Assembly (NCBI GenBank): GCA_949318235.1
Contig: OX439129.1
Coordinates: 30,193,243 to 30,257,242, forward strand
Direction of reading: 5' to 3'
Length of the DNA stretch: 64,000 bases
Origin: Ecdyonurus torrentis
Taxonomy: Eukaryota; Arthropoda; Insecta; Ephemeroptera; Heptageniidae
In this document: positions 14,388 through 26,732 of the stretch, piece after piece
Position numbering within the stretch: the stretch's first letter is position 1
Layout of the letters: each line of letters begins with the position of its first letter
Notes under the pieces: model-generated
Told to the model about the DNA's origin: nothing
What the model saw: the letters and a program-made list of their open reading frames with translations, nothing else
Databases searched by the model: none
Made by a program: the position numbers and the translations under genes

Positions 14388-15386
14388 ATGTCGTCGTGTG
14401 TGATATGTAAAAAAGGATTTCAAGTGAATGAAGAGAAGATTTTATGTAATGGTTGCAAATTGTGCTATGCACATAATGGGTGCATTAAACTTGAGACAAA
14501 AGTAGAGCCAAATAAACCAGGGAGGAAACCTAAATGGCTCTGTCTTAAGTGTAAACAAGAAAAAAAAGACATACTTTCAGATGCAAGTGAAGATGAGGAA
14601 AAGAAAGGTGAGAAATCATTGTTTGATTTACTTGAGGATATAAATAAAAGACTTGATAAAGTAGATAAAAGACTTGATAAAGTAGATAAGATTGAACAAG
14701 ATACCTCTGTAATCAAAGATTTAAAAGAAAGCACCGATTTTTTGTCAAAGAAATATGATGATTTACTGGAGAGATTTGATAATCAAGATAAATTATTTAA
14801 AAAAATGAGTAATGAAATTAATGAACTAAAAGAAAAAGTGATTAAGAAGGATAATGAAGTATCTGAACTAAATGTTAGAGTGCAAGAACTTGAGCAAGAG
14901 AGATTGTCTATGAACATTGAAATTCATGGAATGCCAGTGACTACGGGAGAGAACACGCGTGATGTGATAGAGAGTGTGGCCAAAGTTATTGGCGCTCCTT
15001 CTGCTGCACAATCAGTTGAAGACTGTTATCGCGTGTATGCTAACCCAAAGAATGTACGTAAACAAGGCATACCACCTATTGTTGTGGTCAAGTTCAAATC
15101 AACTGAGGCGAGGAGAGTGTGGCTTGACAGAAGTAAAACACGTAATCTTACAATAGGCAAAGTTCAAGGTAATGCAAAGGAAGACAAGTTATTTGTTTGT
15201 GAACATCTGACTCCAGAATTGAAAAGATTATTCTACAAAACTCGCACAGCTGCTAAAATGAGAGGGTGGAAGTTTGTGTGGGTCAAGGATGGAAAAATAT
15301 TGGCAAAGAAAACTGAAGATACAGGTACTATAAGAATAAAATGTGATGATGATTTTGATCGACGTATGCCAGGAGTTCCATTCTAA
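14388..15386 (+). CDS. LINE ORF1: PHD finger, coiled coil, FP-like domain protein
   Basis: Encodes 332 residues. The N terminus is a complete C4HC3 PHD-type zinc finger (C4, C7, C20, C23, H29, C32, C52, C55). Residues about 65-175 are a charged coiled coil with an in-frame 7-residue duplication RLDKVDK-RLDKVDK. From residue 176 (NIEIHGMP) to the end is a domain resembling the baculovirus FP protein family and the nucleic-acid-binding part of other LINE ORF1 products, with RRVWLDRSKTRNLTIGK and a basic KTRTAAKMRGWKFVW region. The product probably packages element RNA. The frame is intact. ORF2 begins 25 bases after its stop in another frame, suggesting reinitiation. Confidence 0.9.
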   Translation: MSSCVICKKGFQVNEEKILCNGCKLCYAHNGCIKLETKVEPNKPGRKPKWLCLKCKQEKKDILSDASEDEEKKGEKSLFDLLEDINKRLDKVDKRLDKVDKIEQDTSVIKDLKESTDFLSKKYDDLLERFDNQDKLFKKMSNEINELKEKVIKKDNEVSELNVRVQELEQERLSMNIEIHGMPVTTGENTRDVIESVAKVIGAPSAAQSVEDCYRVYANPKNVRKQGIPPIVVVKFKSTEARRVWLDRSKTRNLTIGKVQGNAKEDKLFVCEHLTPELKRLFYKTRTAAKMRGWKFVWVKDGKILAKKTEDTGTIRIKCDDDFDRRMPGVPF

Positions 15387-15411
15387 TGTGAATTGAAATG
15401 TTAGTTTAATT

Positions 15412-18348
15412 TTGTTTTTTTATATGGAAGAGTCCCTAAATTTTAATTTTGATTATGTAAATTGTGAAGTAAAAAATGATTTAAATGATATTTTTATTGA
15501 TAAGAAAAAGAAAAATAATAATGTTATTATTGTTCATCAAAACATACGTTCTATAAGAAAAAATTTTAATAATTTTTTAGCTTATGTTAATAAAAATGTT
15601 GAGAATATTGATATTATTGTGTTGACTGAAATTTATATTTTTGATCATGAAATAAAGGTTTATAATTTAATTAATTTTGATAAATTTGTAAAAAGTAGAG
15701 AAGAAAATAAAGGTGGTGGTGTTTTAGTGTTTGTTAATAAGAAATTTGATGCTAAAATTATTGATATAAAATTTATTAATGCGGAGGTTTTAAGTCTAAA
15801 GTTGAATAATAATTTAATGCTGTATAATATTTATAGACCTCCAGGTTCTAACAAACTTTTATTCATAAAAGAATTAAAAGATTGTATTTTAAAAAATAAT
15901 GAAAGTAATTGTGTGATTTTAGGTGATATAAATTTAAATTTGTTAGATCAAAATGATAATATTGTACAAAAATATGAAAATAAAATGGCAAAATATGGTT
16001 ATCTAAAAATTGTTAATGATGTTACAAGGGAGGAATGTACAATACTAGGAAATTATTCAGCTACTTGTATTGATCATATTTTTGTTAAATTAAATAATTT
16101 GTTTGAAATTGATAATAGTTTTATAATTAAAAGTAAAATCACAGATCATTATATGACTGGTTGTATATTGAGTACTAATTTAATTAATAATAATTGTAAT
16201 GAAAAAGTAAAAATTAAAAATTTAAAAAAATTCAGAAATATGATTTGTAATTATGATTGGAGTATATGTAATAATATTAATTGTCCAAATGAATTATATA
16301 ATCATATTGTAACAGTTTTTCGAAATATAAGTGATAAATGTGAAAGTGAAAAATTATTAAATAGCAAGAATAGAAGATTAAATAATGTGTGGTGTACTGA
16401 TGAAATAAAATTTCTTATGAAAGATAGAGACAAATATTTTCAAAAATTTAAAAACTCATTACATATGCCTGAATATAGAATTAGATATAAAAAATTAAGA
16501 AACAAAATAAATTTTTTAATAAATAAAGAAAAAAATAATTATTATCATTCTAAATTTGTTGAAATTGCTGGTGATATAAGAAAATCTTGGTGTTTTATTA
16601 ATCAAATATTAGGGAAAGAAAATCTTAATATTGATAATATTATTATTAAATATATGTCTGATGTAAGTTCTATCAAAGATATTGCTAATAATTTTGTAAA
16701 TCATTTTGTAAATTCAATTGAAGATGTAAAGATTAATTGTAATTTAATATTAAGTGAAAATTCGCTTAAATTTAATAGTAATTTACAATCAATGTATCTA
16801 CCAAAATTAAATGAGAAACGAGCAGTTTATATTATTAATTTATTAAGTAAGAAAAAAGGACCAGGTCATGATAATATAGGTGTTCAGGATATTTTATTTG
16901 GTGGCGAATCATTAATTCAATATTTAATAAGATTAACAAATATGTGTATTGAAAGCTCAGTATATCCTGATAATCTAAAATTATCATTGATAAGGCCAAT
17001 TTATAAAGGTGGGGATCATAAACTATATAATAATTTTAGACCAGTTGCTGTATCTGCTTTTGTTGATAAATTTATACAAAAACATATTGAATTATTATTG
17101 TCTGATTATTTAGAAGAATTCAATATTATAAATAAAAATCAATATGCCTATCAAAAAAAAAAGGGTACAGCAAAATGTCTATATGATGTTTCCAATTTTA
17201 TAAATGAAGAATTAGAAAAAGGGCATCATGTTCTTTGTTTATTTGTTGATTATTCCAAAGCATTTGACACTATAGACCATGACTTATTGTTAAAAGATTT
17301 AGAAGAAATTGGAATACGAGGACCAACATTAATGTTAATTGCGAATATTATAAAAAATAGACAAGTTGCTGTCAAAATTAAAAATATTGTAAGTGAAATT
17401 AAAATAATAAAATGCGGTATAATACAAGGAGGGGTCTTAAGTGCTAAATTCTTTATAATTTATGTTAACAAAATTTTTAATTTACTAAAATATTGTAAAG
17501 CAAAAATGTTTGCCGATGATTTACTTATGATAGCGGCTCATAGTAACTTTGAAGTTGCAAATAAAATGTTACAAAATGATTTTGATTCAGTTTTGGAATG
17601 GTCGCATGATAGGAAAATATTAATTAATAGGAAAAAAACAAAAGTTATGCACATTTTTAATAAGTATACATATACTATGCAAAATATTCAATTAAGAGCT
17701 CATACTAATAAGTGTTTACATAATTTTACTTTAAATTGTAATTGTGAGTTTGTAGAACAAGTAAATAATTATAATTACTTAGGAGCTATTATTGATCAAA
17801 CATTTGATTGGGATTTGCATATTATGCAACTGTTAAATAAATTGAGATCTGCAATTTTTAAATTAAAAACAGTAAGATCATATGTGAATGAACAGACGAT
17901 GAGACAATTATATTTTTCTTTTGTACATCCACATATATTATACGGTTTATTATCTTATGGTTGTACTAAATCAGGTAAATTATGGGAATTGAAAAAAATG
18001 CAAATAAGAATATTAAAAATTTTAAAAAAAGGAAATAAGCTAAAAAGTGATCTTGAATATTTTAAGTACTTTAAGATATTGCCAATAGAAGAAATGTTTA
18101 AATGTTCTTTTATTTGTGAAAATTATTTTGAAAATTCTCATGGTATACCGAGAACTCATATTTATAGTACCAGAACAGCAGTGACCAATCCTTTATTTGT
18201 ACCAAAAATTGTAAATAGATTCACTGAAAGGACAAAAAAATTTTTACTTCCTAAATTATGGAATCAAATTCCATCAGAATTAAAAAGTTTTGCAAATAAA
18301 AATGAAACGAAATTTAATATGAAAAAATTCTTTCTTGATAATTTATAA
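15412..18348 (+). CDS. LINE ORF2: APE endonuclease and reverse transcriptase
   Basis: Encodes 978 residues without a break. The endonuclease domain (about 38-250) keeps its catalytic set: N44 in HQNIRS, E73 in LTE, Y141 in YRPPG, D172 and N174 in GDINLN, D221 and H222 in CIDHIF, and D245-H246 in ITDH. The RT domain (about 490-760) has RPIYKGGD, FRPVAVSAF, the motif A FVDYSKAFDTIDHD with Asp near 613, GIIQGGVLSAKFF, and the catalytic FADD at 700-703. Composition is extremely Asn/Lys/Ile-rich, matching the AT-rich genome. A second ATG lies four codons in (MEESLN). All visible active-site residues are present, so this copy may still move. Confidence 0.95.
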   Translation: MFFYMEESLNFNFDYVNCEVKNDLNDIFIDKKKKNNNVIIVHQNIRSIRKNFNNFLAYVNKNVENIDIIVLTEIYIFDHEIKVYNLINFDKFVKSREENKGGGVLVFVNKKFDAKIIDIKFINAEVLSLKLNNNLMLYNIYRPPGSNKLLFIKELKDCILKNNESNCVILGDINLNLLDQNDNIVQKYENKMAKYGYLKIVNDVTREECTILGNYSATCIDHIFVKLNNLFEIDNSFIIKSKITDHYMTGCILSTNLINNNCNEKVKIKNLKKFRNMICNYDWSICNNINCPNELYNHIVTVFRNISDKCESEKLLNSKNRRLNNVWCTDEIKFLMKDRDKYFQKFKNSLHMPEYRIRYKKLRNKINFLINKEKNNYYHSKFVEIAGDIRKSWCFINQILGKENLNIDNIIIKYMSDVSSIKDIANNFVNHFVNSIEDVKINCNLILSENSLKFNSNLQSMYLPKLNEKRAVYIINLLSKKKGPGHDNIGVQDILFGGESLIQYLIRLTNMCIESSVYPDNLKLSLIRPIYKGGDHKLYNNFRPVAVSAFVDKFIQKHIELLLSDYLEEFNIINKNQYAYQKKKGTAKCLYDVSNFINEELEKGHHVLCLFVDYSKAFDTIDHDLLLKDLEEIGIRGPTLMLIANIIKNRQVAVKIKNIVSEIKIIKCGIIQGGVLSAKFFIIYVNKIFNLLKYCKAKMFADDLLMIAAHSNFEVANKMLQNDFDSVLEWSHDRKILINRKKTKVMHIFNKYTYTMQNIQLRAHTNKCLHNFTLNCNCEFVEQVNNYNYLGAIIDQTFDWDLHIMQLLNKLRSAIFKLKTVRSYVNEQTMRQLYFSFVHPHILYGLLSYGCTKSGKLWELKKMQIRILKILKKGNKLKSDLEYFKYFKILPIEEMFKCSFICENYFENSHGIPRTHIYSTRTAVTNPLFVPKIVNRFTERTKKFLLPKLWNQIPSELKSFANKNETKFNMKKFFLDNL

Positions 18349-18433
18349 AATGTTGAACAATTTTTTGCTGTTTGTATTGATTAATGATGATTAATTTTTG
18401 CTTCTTGTATTATAAAAATACTTCTCTTAAATG

Positions 18434-18464
<31 letters not shown>
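18434..18464. repeat. Internal A run in the LINE 3' region
   Basis: A 31-base A run 85 bases after the ORF2 stop, followed by 166 bases before the second, terminal A run. Either an internal tract of the element or the tail of a first insertion with a separate element joined after it. Confidence 0.6.
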
Positions 18465-18466
<2 letters not shown>

Positions 18467-18573
18467 TTTTTGTGTAAATACGTACTTTATTTGCTTTTGA
18501 AATATATATAATAAAAAATATGTATATGTAGTAATATAATATAATAAGACATGATTGTGTAACAATAAATGAA

Positions 18574-18601
18574 CCAACCGATAAGGCTATGCCTTGGTTG
18601 G
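18574..18601 (+). other. 3' hairpin of the LINE
   Basis: CCAACC (18574-18579) pairs with GGTTGG (18596-18601) and AAGGC (18583-18587) with GCCTT (18591-18595), leaving a TAT loop and a 3-base bulge on one side. It lies 30 bases ahead of the terminal A run, where non-LTR elements often carry the structure read by their reverse transcriptase. Confidence 0.6.
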
Positions 18602-18628
18602 ACTTTGTATATTTGTGTGTTTGAAATA

Positions 18629-18663
<35 letters not shown>

Positions 18664-20667
18664 TACCATATTGTTTTAAAATATAGTAGAAATTAATGCA
18701 TGAAAATATTTACATATTAATAAAATTTAAGACTGAAAATGAGTTTCTGTGGTGAGCTGGCTCAAAGTTATAAATAAAAAACTGATATCTTCATGATAAT
18801 AACATCATTAGTCATTACTCTTTACTATTCCAAATATTTGACATAATGACATCATACTCTCATTTAGTCATTAATTTTAACTTTTTTTTAATTCATATTC
18901 ATAGATAGTTGTTACAATTTACTTTCAAATAATATAAAAAAGTAGTGGGTTAACTTATATTTCAGGGCTATACGACCATTGTCCTAAAGTCACAGAAAAA
19001 TTTGCTTTCAGCGCGGTCAATAGTAGACCGTATATGATTTACTATTATTTTTGTCTCTACGTTAATTATAGGACAAAAGTGTTTCCCTCTTTATTTTGTT
19101 AATATTATTTTCTATAGTTGGGGGTAGATGTAAGAGTGGGTCAGTTTTTTTGTCAGGCCTAAACCTCGTCCTTTCAAAAAAAAAAAAAAAAAATCATTAA
19201 AGTAATTAATTATGATTGGACGGAGGAAAAATAAAGCTCAAATCTGTTTTTATTTGAATGTTCTGTAGGTTGCTCTTGAAAGAATGAAATTAATCAATCG
19301 TAATTGAACAAATTGAGTCCACGTAATTACTTTTATTATTTTAATTGATAATCCATAGCCTATGTAATAGGAGGAATAAACAATATATTTAATGCTTATA
19401 ATGACTATAACCTAACTAACTTGGGAGCCATATAATGTTCTAAAAACGTTATATAGTTGCATCATGATAATCGATAATCGATAAATATTATTATATTTTC
19501 TAACAAAACAGTATTTTTTTTCCCCGTCATAAAAGTTAGCATAATAAAAGAAATTAAAAATTTGCATTGTATTCAATAGTGTGTTTCTGTAACGAACGAA
19601 AGGCAGTTATTGATGAAATTGATTTTATGTCACATAGTTCACCTGTCTCAGGTGATTTACATAATATTACTGCACACAGCAGGTGATGTATTCAAATATT
19701 AAATCTATCTCCCCTGTACACTTGTGATCAAAATAAATGTTTTGTTATAATGTTTGATTATATCTTATAATACTATACAGCATTATCAAATATTTAATTT
19801 TAGACTAAAACTATAATAATAAACCATTTATGGAGTCAATATCAATTTTTCCGACCTTGAGAATTTAAAAAAAAAAATCAATACTAATGCCAAAATAGTT
19901 CTTTAAAAAATCGATAGGATTGCCGAAGTTTATAATTTTATTATAAAATATATATATATATACACACACACACAAATATTATTTAATTTAAATATGCCTT
20001 ATTGTACGTATATTTAGATTAATTGGCACTTTCTTTTTGAGTACAGATTATGAGATGAGTTACACGAATAACATAATTAAACAATGAAAAGTAAAAATTT
20101 TAATAAATATTTTTACTGCAAAATCAAATTTATGGAAACATAATTAAAATTGATATATATTTATGTATCATGTGAATTATACTTTTGGAAAAAAAAAGAA
20201 AAAGAAATAACAAGTACGATAATGAAATTCAACAATGAATAAAATGGTCAACAATAAAATTATTTCATGACTTTCCTTTTTCTGCGCAAAAAAAATTGTG
20301 AGAACATATAAATCTATAAAAATATTTTAACACTCTCTCTCTCTCTCTCTCTCTCTAAATCACTGTTATAGAAAAAAAAAGCTACTGGATTTAAATCACA
20401 GTATTATCATTCATTATAATAAAATTAACCATTTATTTTGCATACTATACAAACAAATGAATATGCATGATGTAAAAATAATATACTTTTTAATATAATA
20501 CGATAGATTAATTCTATGTATAATGCTGTGTGTGTATTCAAATTACATATTCACAGGTGATAAAATAAATATATACGAAACAACAACTATATTATTGGAA
20601 TAAAACAATATCAATTTTTATTAATAATTCATACAACATAATAGTACGGGATGTAAAGGATTGAATA

Positions 20668-22532
20668 GTGCATTTCATTCTAGAGTTATGAAACTTGGTA
20701 CACTTGCAGATGACACCCAGTCTATGATTTCCCGGGGCTGAGCCATGCGGGATACCCAACCCTTGCACCCCTGGAGACCCCTGAAATATGCTTTATTTTT
20801 TTGTGCCTCAACTAATGCTCTCAGCAAAAAAAGCTTCAAGCAAAAGTTGTAAGGCTTACTTTTTTCTATGCCCATGAATTTTTTCAAAATCCTATGTTGC
20901 CACATTTAGCTACAGTGTTGCCAAATATAGGTCACCATGCGTAAAATAACCTTATTTCAGGGGTTTTTGTTTAAAATATGCAGTTTTATGCTTGATATTT
21001 TGTTGCACGATGCATTTTAACTAACATTAGTGTTATATTGTAACAATTAATGGATCAAATTTTATTAATTGAATTGAAATAAAAAATAAAAATAATTTTA
21101 ACTGTTTTAATAGTGCATTTGGTTATATACATTAAAACCGTATAAATAGGCTTTCACAGACTGCTGGGCTGTAAACGTGCACGTAACACTAGAATATTTT
21201 AACTGTTCAAACATAGAAGCTAACATACTAAGGAACAAAACTGGGGGCTGAGCCATCCTTAGGGGTCAACCCTGTGACCCTGAAAAAATCGCAAAGTAGG
21301 TACATTTGACAAAAAAGTTAGATTATTTTAGCCATTTCAGTGATTTTTACAGAATTAGGCGTGAGAAAAGGGCACAAAGGGTTGACCCTTGATAAGGGGT
21401 TAACCTCTTAATAGTTTTAAAAGTATCTAATTATTAATTTCTCGGGGTTGAGCCCCTTCAGGGGTTGACCCTTAAAGACCCTGGTGACCTGAAAATGGAC
21501 TGTTAATTGATAATATGTTATATGAAAATAATTAAAATTACCTAATTGAAAATTAAAGTGTGCACCCCTACGAGGGTGTCTGAGCATCCTTGGAGTGATG
21601 GACACAATTTATGAGAGCAAAGACCCTTTTAAGGATTATTTTTCTGACTTAATATTCTGTATTTTTAATTATTTTCATATATCATATTATCAATAAACAG
21701 TCCATTTTCAGGTCACCAGGGTCTTTAAGGGTAAACCCCTGAAGGGGCTCAACCCCGAGAAATTAATAATTAGATACTTTTAAAACTATTAAGAGGTTAA
21801 CCCCTTATCAAGGGTCAACCCTTTGTGCCCTTTTCTCACGCCTAATTCTGTAAAAATCACTGAAATGGCTAAAATAATCTAACTTTTTTGTCAAATGTAC
21901 CTACTTTGCGATTTTTTCAGGGTCACAGGGTTGACCCCTAAGGATGGCTCAGCCCCCAGTTTTGTTCCTTAGTATGTTAGCTTCTATGTTTGAACAGTTA
22001 AAATATTCTAGTGTTACGTGCACGTTTACAGCCCAGCAGTCTGTGAAAGCCTATTTATACGGTTTTAATGTATATAACCAAATGCACTATTAAAACAGTT
22101 AAAATTATTTTTATTTTTTATTTCAATTCAATTAATAAAATTTGATCCATTAATTGTTACAATATAACACTAATGTTAGTTAAAATGCATCGTGCAACAA
22201 AATATCAAGCATAAAACTGCATATTTTAAACGAAAACCCCTGAAATAAGGTTATTTTACGCATGGTGACCTATATTTGGCAACACTGTAGCTAAATGTGG
22301 CAACATAGGATTTTGAAAAAATTCATGGGCATAGAAAAAAGTAAGCCTTACAACTTTTGCTTGAAGCTTTTTTTGCTGAGAGCATTAGTTGAGGCACAAA
22401 AAAATAAAGCATATTTCAGGGGTCTCCAGGGGTGCAAGGGTTGGGTATCCCGCATGGCTCAGCCCCGGGAAATCATAGACTGGGTGTCATCTGCAAGTGT
22501 ACCAAGTTTCATAACTCTAGAATGAAATGCAC
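20668..22532. mobile_element. Large foldback element with 870-bp arms
   Basis: Arms 20668-21537 and 21663-22532 match base for base as reverse complements with no net gap and only a handful of mismatches, around a 125-base spacer. Each arm contains three diverged copies of a motif that reads GGGCTGAGCC...GGGGTCAACCC...GACCC (near 20732, 21242 and 21440 in the left arm). The outer ends are GTGCATTTCATTCTAGAG. No transposase or terminal repeats separate from the arms are seen. The identical 76-codon frames on the two arms follow from the symmetry. Foldback transposon, or inverted duplication of a repeat, are both possible. Confidence 0.85.
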
Positions 22533-24860
22533 GGTTCGAGGGTTTTTTTCCTTTAAGGTTCCGGACTATAATAAGTAATTTTAAATTTATCATTGTCTTA
22601 ATTGTTTAAAATGATGGATAAGACACAAAAAAAGGAAATTATTTTATTGTTTATCAGTATAACGTAGTTTTATTTGAAATTTTTTAGCTACGACAAGAAG
22701 CTTTTTTAATGTAATAATGAACTTAAATAGTTAATTATCTTTTAAACTGACATTATTCTTTTATTTAAGTTAATAGATACGTACCTTTTCGTTAGTAAGA
22801 TGTAAAAAAGCGTCTTCTATTTTTTTTTTTTTTTTTTTTTTATAAATTGTAAAAATTACATTGGTTGTTTTCCCTCCGATAGTTAGTTCAAGGAAAATGC
22901 TTACTTTCTTTTTGTCTCACGACACCAGTATTATTTGTAAATTAAAGAGAGATAAGAGTGATGGACGGTGCATTTGCAGTTAAAACGATTATTTTTAAAA
23001 GTGTTTAAATACGTCAGAAAAAAAAAAAAAACTTAATTGTTATGCATTCATGTATTAATATAACAATAATTGAAATAATATCAGCTTTTCAAATTACTGC
23101 ATATAATGTATTATGTAAATAACAATAATACAATATTTAAGAAAGATATAATAAAGAGTATTTTTATTTAATTTCAATAATAATAACGATCAAATCAAGG
23201 TGACGTTTTATAGTATAGAATTGGTATAAACTAAGTATTTAATATTTTTTCTTTAATCCGATAAGAAGTCGGCAGCTTAAAAATTGTACTCTGGGGTACG
23301 CGGAAGGAGGTTCCGGGGGGAGGAGAGGGAAGGAAAAGGGTATATAATACTACGGATACAAATTCTAACGTTATTGATGGGGTAAGGGATGTACGCCCAA
23401 TAAATCACATACGCTTTTTCCAAAGTAAACAAAGTCTTATCTCATATTTTTGGTAACATCTTATAAAAGCATAGACATGTTGAAAAGAAAAAGAAAAAAA
23501 AAACTGAACATAATATATTGCAAGAGAAAAGAAAGGATAAAGAGAGAACAAAAAAGGGGGTAGACGATTCTCATGGGAGTATTAAGAAACATAAAAAAGT
23601 TTGTTCTTAAAAACGAAAAAAAGAAAGAAAAAGAAGTTTACATTCTGCAAGTGACTGCAGATAAATGCTGCGTGCTGTTATTTAGGGGAGGGTTTGGGGG
23701 TATAAGAAGAAAAGGGTTAACTTTTTTTTTTTTTTTTGGTTAGGGTGTGACAAGGGAAAGCGCCATATTTTCACCCTGAAATCGATGTAAGTGGGTGGCG
23801 TCATATATTGGCATGGTCTGGCACCCGTTCTTCCAAGTCTTTACTCAAAATAACACACACGCATATAATATGGATCAGATTTTACATTTGAATATGTTCA
23901 ATACTGATCCTATTGACTGTCAGCTGTCTTCAAGAATGCAAAACATCTACAAAATGCACAATAACTTATATGTTGGGCTGGCATTCAAAAATCTATAATA
24001 TAACACTATCAATGTTTTTTATTTTTATTATTATTATTTTTTCTTTGCACACATATTTTTCACTATCATTAATTTATTACGATTGCCATTACGTAAAAAT
24101 ATTTTATGACATAATATTTGTCTTTGAATTATAACTGTAATATTTCTTATCTATAAAACATAACAAGGGAACACTACAAAAATTTTCCTTGTCAGTTTAC
24201 AACCATACAAAAATATAAAGTATGTATTTTCTGTAATATATTTTTATTTTTATATCTGATAAAAAAAATTATTATTATGTATCTTATAAAGACGTTGATT
24301 ATGTAATTAAAGTGAAGTGAATGCACTATAATATATCAGTTAATATTTAATAATGTTAAAAAAAAAAATGATAAAAATCTAATCTAATTCTAATGATACT
24401 ACTATACCAATATATCAAAATTGAATTATTTAGTATTAATGATACTTAAAGAGAATAAAATTCTCTACAAACATTAACAGAGAGTGATAATTAAAACTAA
24501 ATTATAACCTTTTGTGGTTATAAGTCTTTAAGTTATATAAGTAAAGTATTTAATAACACCACACCATTAAAACAATCTCACAAACATGTATATAAAAATA
24601 TTTATAGAGTTGCAAAAAAAAATATATATTATATTATGTTAAAAAAAAAATCCTCTTTGAAGTGTTATATTCTTCCTCAAGTATAATTAAAAGGAAGGTT
24701 AACGCGGTTAACACAAATGTAAAGAGGAAAATTACTACCCCGTCTTATAATGACTTACACAAGTGAAGCATAAGCTCAAAATGCTCTAATCGTTTTTTTC
24801 CCCTTTATAATCGATTATGGTGTAAAAAAAAAAGAAGCAATCATATAAAGTTAATGTTAA

Positions 24861-24897
<37 letters not shown>

Positions 24898-26732
24898 GCA
24901 CCAAAAAATTTGACAGTTACAATAAGAAAAAAAAAATCCTTCTGTTAGATATCAAGTTATACCTCCACAGTAAAGTGCAAGTTCTATTAAAAATTAAGCT
25001 TTAGTTTGGTTGCATTTATATTAAAATCGACGCCACATGTGAGCATTAAATAACATGGCCCGGTATGGAAAAATGACATATTTTGTTATTTTGACAGTTT
25101 AAAAATACTTCGCAATATTTTTGAGAGCATTGATGTGTTATCACATCACGTTGAATTAGGTTTTCAAGTATGCGAAAAAAAATAATAGTTATAATATAAT
25201 AATAAAACACTAATTTTTAAAAGAAAATAGCGTTTCTATGTCTTTCCTATTTATTGCTCCGGCATGGCGTCGAAGCGCATTTAGTATGACGTAATGCGCA
25301 TACACTCTATGCAACGGCTTCTTTTGGTCGCATTTTACTATAATACATATATCCAAGGTTTGTATTAAACCATGTTTTCTAAATTTCAAAATTATACAAC
25401 AAAATTATACAACGGCTATATATAGCCGTATAAAATTTGTAATGCAATGATAAAAATATCTGTACTGGTACAATATAAAAGTGATTAAAACACTATAATA
25501 ACATCAACGTTGATTATAAAGCCAACTTAAAAGCATTAATAATAAAGTTTTATTGCATAAATTTATATATTATTATCTCACTATATATAACAATAAGTCA
25601 TTAATCATGATCTATAATTAAAATTATCGTGAGAAAAAAAAATTATTATGATATATAGATTGACATATACATTCAAATTTACTTTGTAATCAAATCGAAT
25701 CAAGGTTCATTCAGTATTAAATTTTTGTTGAGTCATTGTAAGCAATTTTTTAATGTAGTTTGAGTAGCGAGAGAGGAAGAGATTATTATTATTATTCACT
25801 TATTAGTGTTAGTCTCTCTATTGACGTATTAGTTATTGAACAAAAAGGGAGCAAAAACATTGATTTTCTAGCGTTAATTACAAGTCACGCAAAGTTACCA
25901 CATAATCCATATCATCCAAGCCATTGTATCAATCTATCAAACAAATCAAAACTCGGATGACGCGTGCAACTTTTTTTTTCTTTTATATTTCAGCACGAAA
26001 TCAAGTATAAAAATATCTTTTAATTTAGTGATTTTTTAAAAATATAAAAAGGAAAAAAAAAAATCTACAATGAATAGAGAGAGAAAAAAAGAAATTGAAT
26101 AATATATTATGTTACATTTTCCAACCTAAAGTGAAAAAGTGAAAGAAAAAAAAAGTGTGGCAAATCATATTTATTGTTTTATTTTCTTTCTTTCCTTAAC
26201 TCTTTTGTTTCATGGTTTATACTCACATATAAATAATAAATCAAAAAATTTTTTTTCATGTTATACGTATTATACTTACAAAAACTTTTTGATAAACGTA
26301 TAAAAACTTCAAAACATTAGATCTTATACTTTCTAAGACAAGATATCAGCATTTTCATGTCGTATAATCAATTATATATATAATGCAGAAAATTAATGAC
26401 TTCATGTAAAAGTTTTTTTTTTTTTTTTTTTTTTTTACCATATAACTTCAAATCCAAGTGGGAAATTCAAACTGTGAAATATTTTAATGTCGACATAATT
26501 TTATGTCATATAAAAGCATTGGGTTTCAACAGCGCATTTTAAGCTTTATGATTTTATTATGCAACATAAATTTATGTCAAAATACAAAGGAAAAAATTCC
26601 TAGTGTAAACTACACTTTACAGTACGTAAGTGGAAAAAAAAAAAATCGTGGTATATAATATTATACATCTCCCTTTCGTATAATTTTAAGTTATTATTTT
26701 TACAAATTTGTATCATAGCTCGGCCGGATTTT

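Larger units (their letters stand above)
14291..18661 (+). mobile_element. Apparently full-length two-ORF LINE (non-LTR retrotransposon)
   Basis: A 5' leader of about 97 bases, two complete ORFs, a 3' untranslated region and a terminal A run (18631-18661). The 3' region includes a strong hairpin at 574-601 of the 18-kb block (CCAACC...GGTTGG with AAGGC...GCCTT inside) close to the tail, the kind of structure reverse transcriptases of this group recognise. TGTACATAT just before the element (14282-14290) and TGTACCATAT just after the tail (18662-18671) are a likely, slightly damaged target duplication. ORF1 with a PHD finger plus an APE-type endonuclease places it in the jockey/CR1 grouping. 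It is antisense within the host intron. Confidence 0.85.

Noticed and set aside
14251..14734. Minus-strand ORFs over the LINE start
   Set aside because: Antisense to the PHD-finger ORF1, which has full zinc ligands and a paired ORF2.
20675..20905. 76-codon ORF repeated exactly at 22295-22525 on the other strand
   Set aside because: The identity follows from the inverted repeat as a whole, which is equally conserved outside the frame. No codon-level signal was seen.
25413..25428. CGGCTATATATAGCCG palindrome
   Set aside because: A perfect 16-base palindrome, but isolated in AT-rich DNA where short palindromes are expected.
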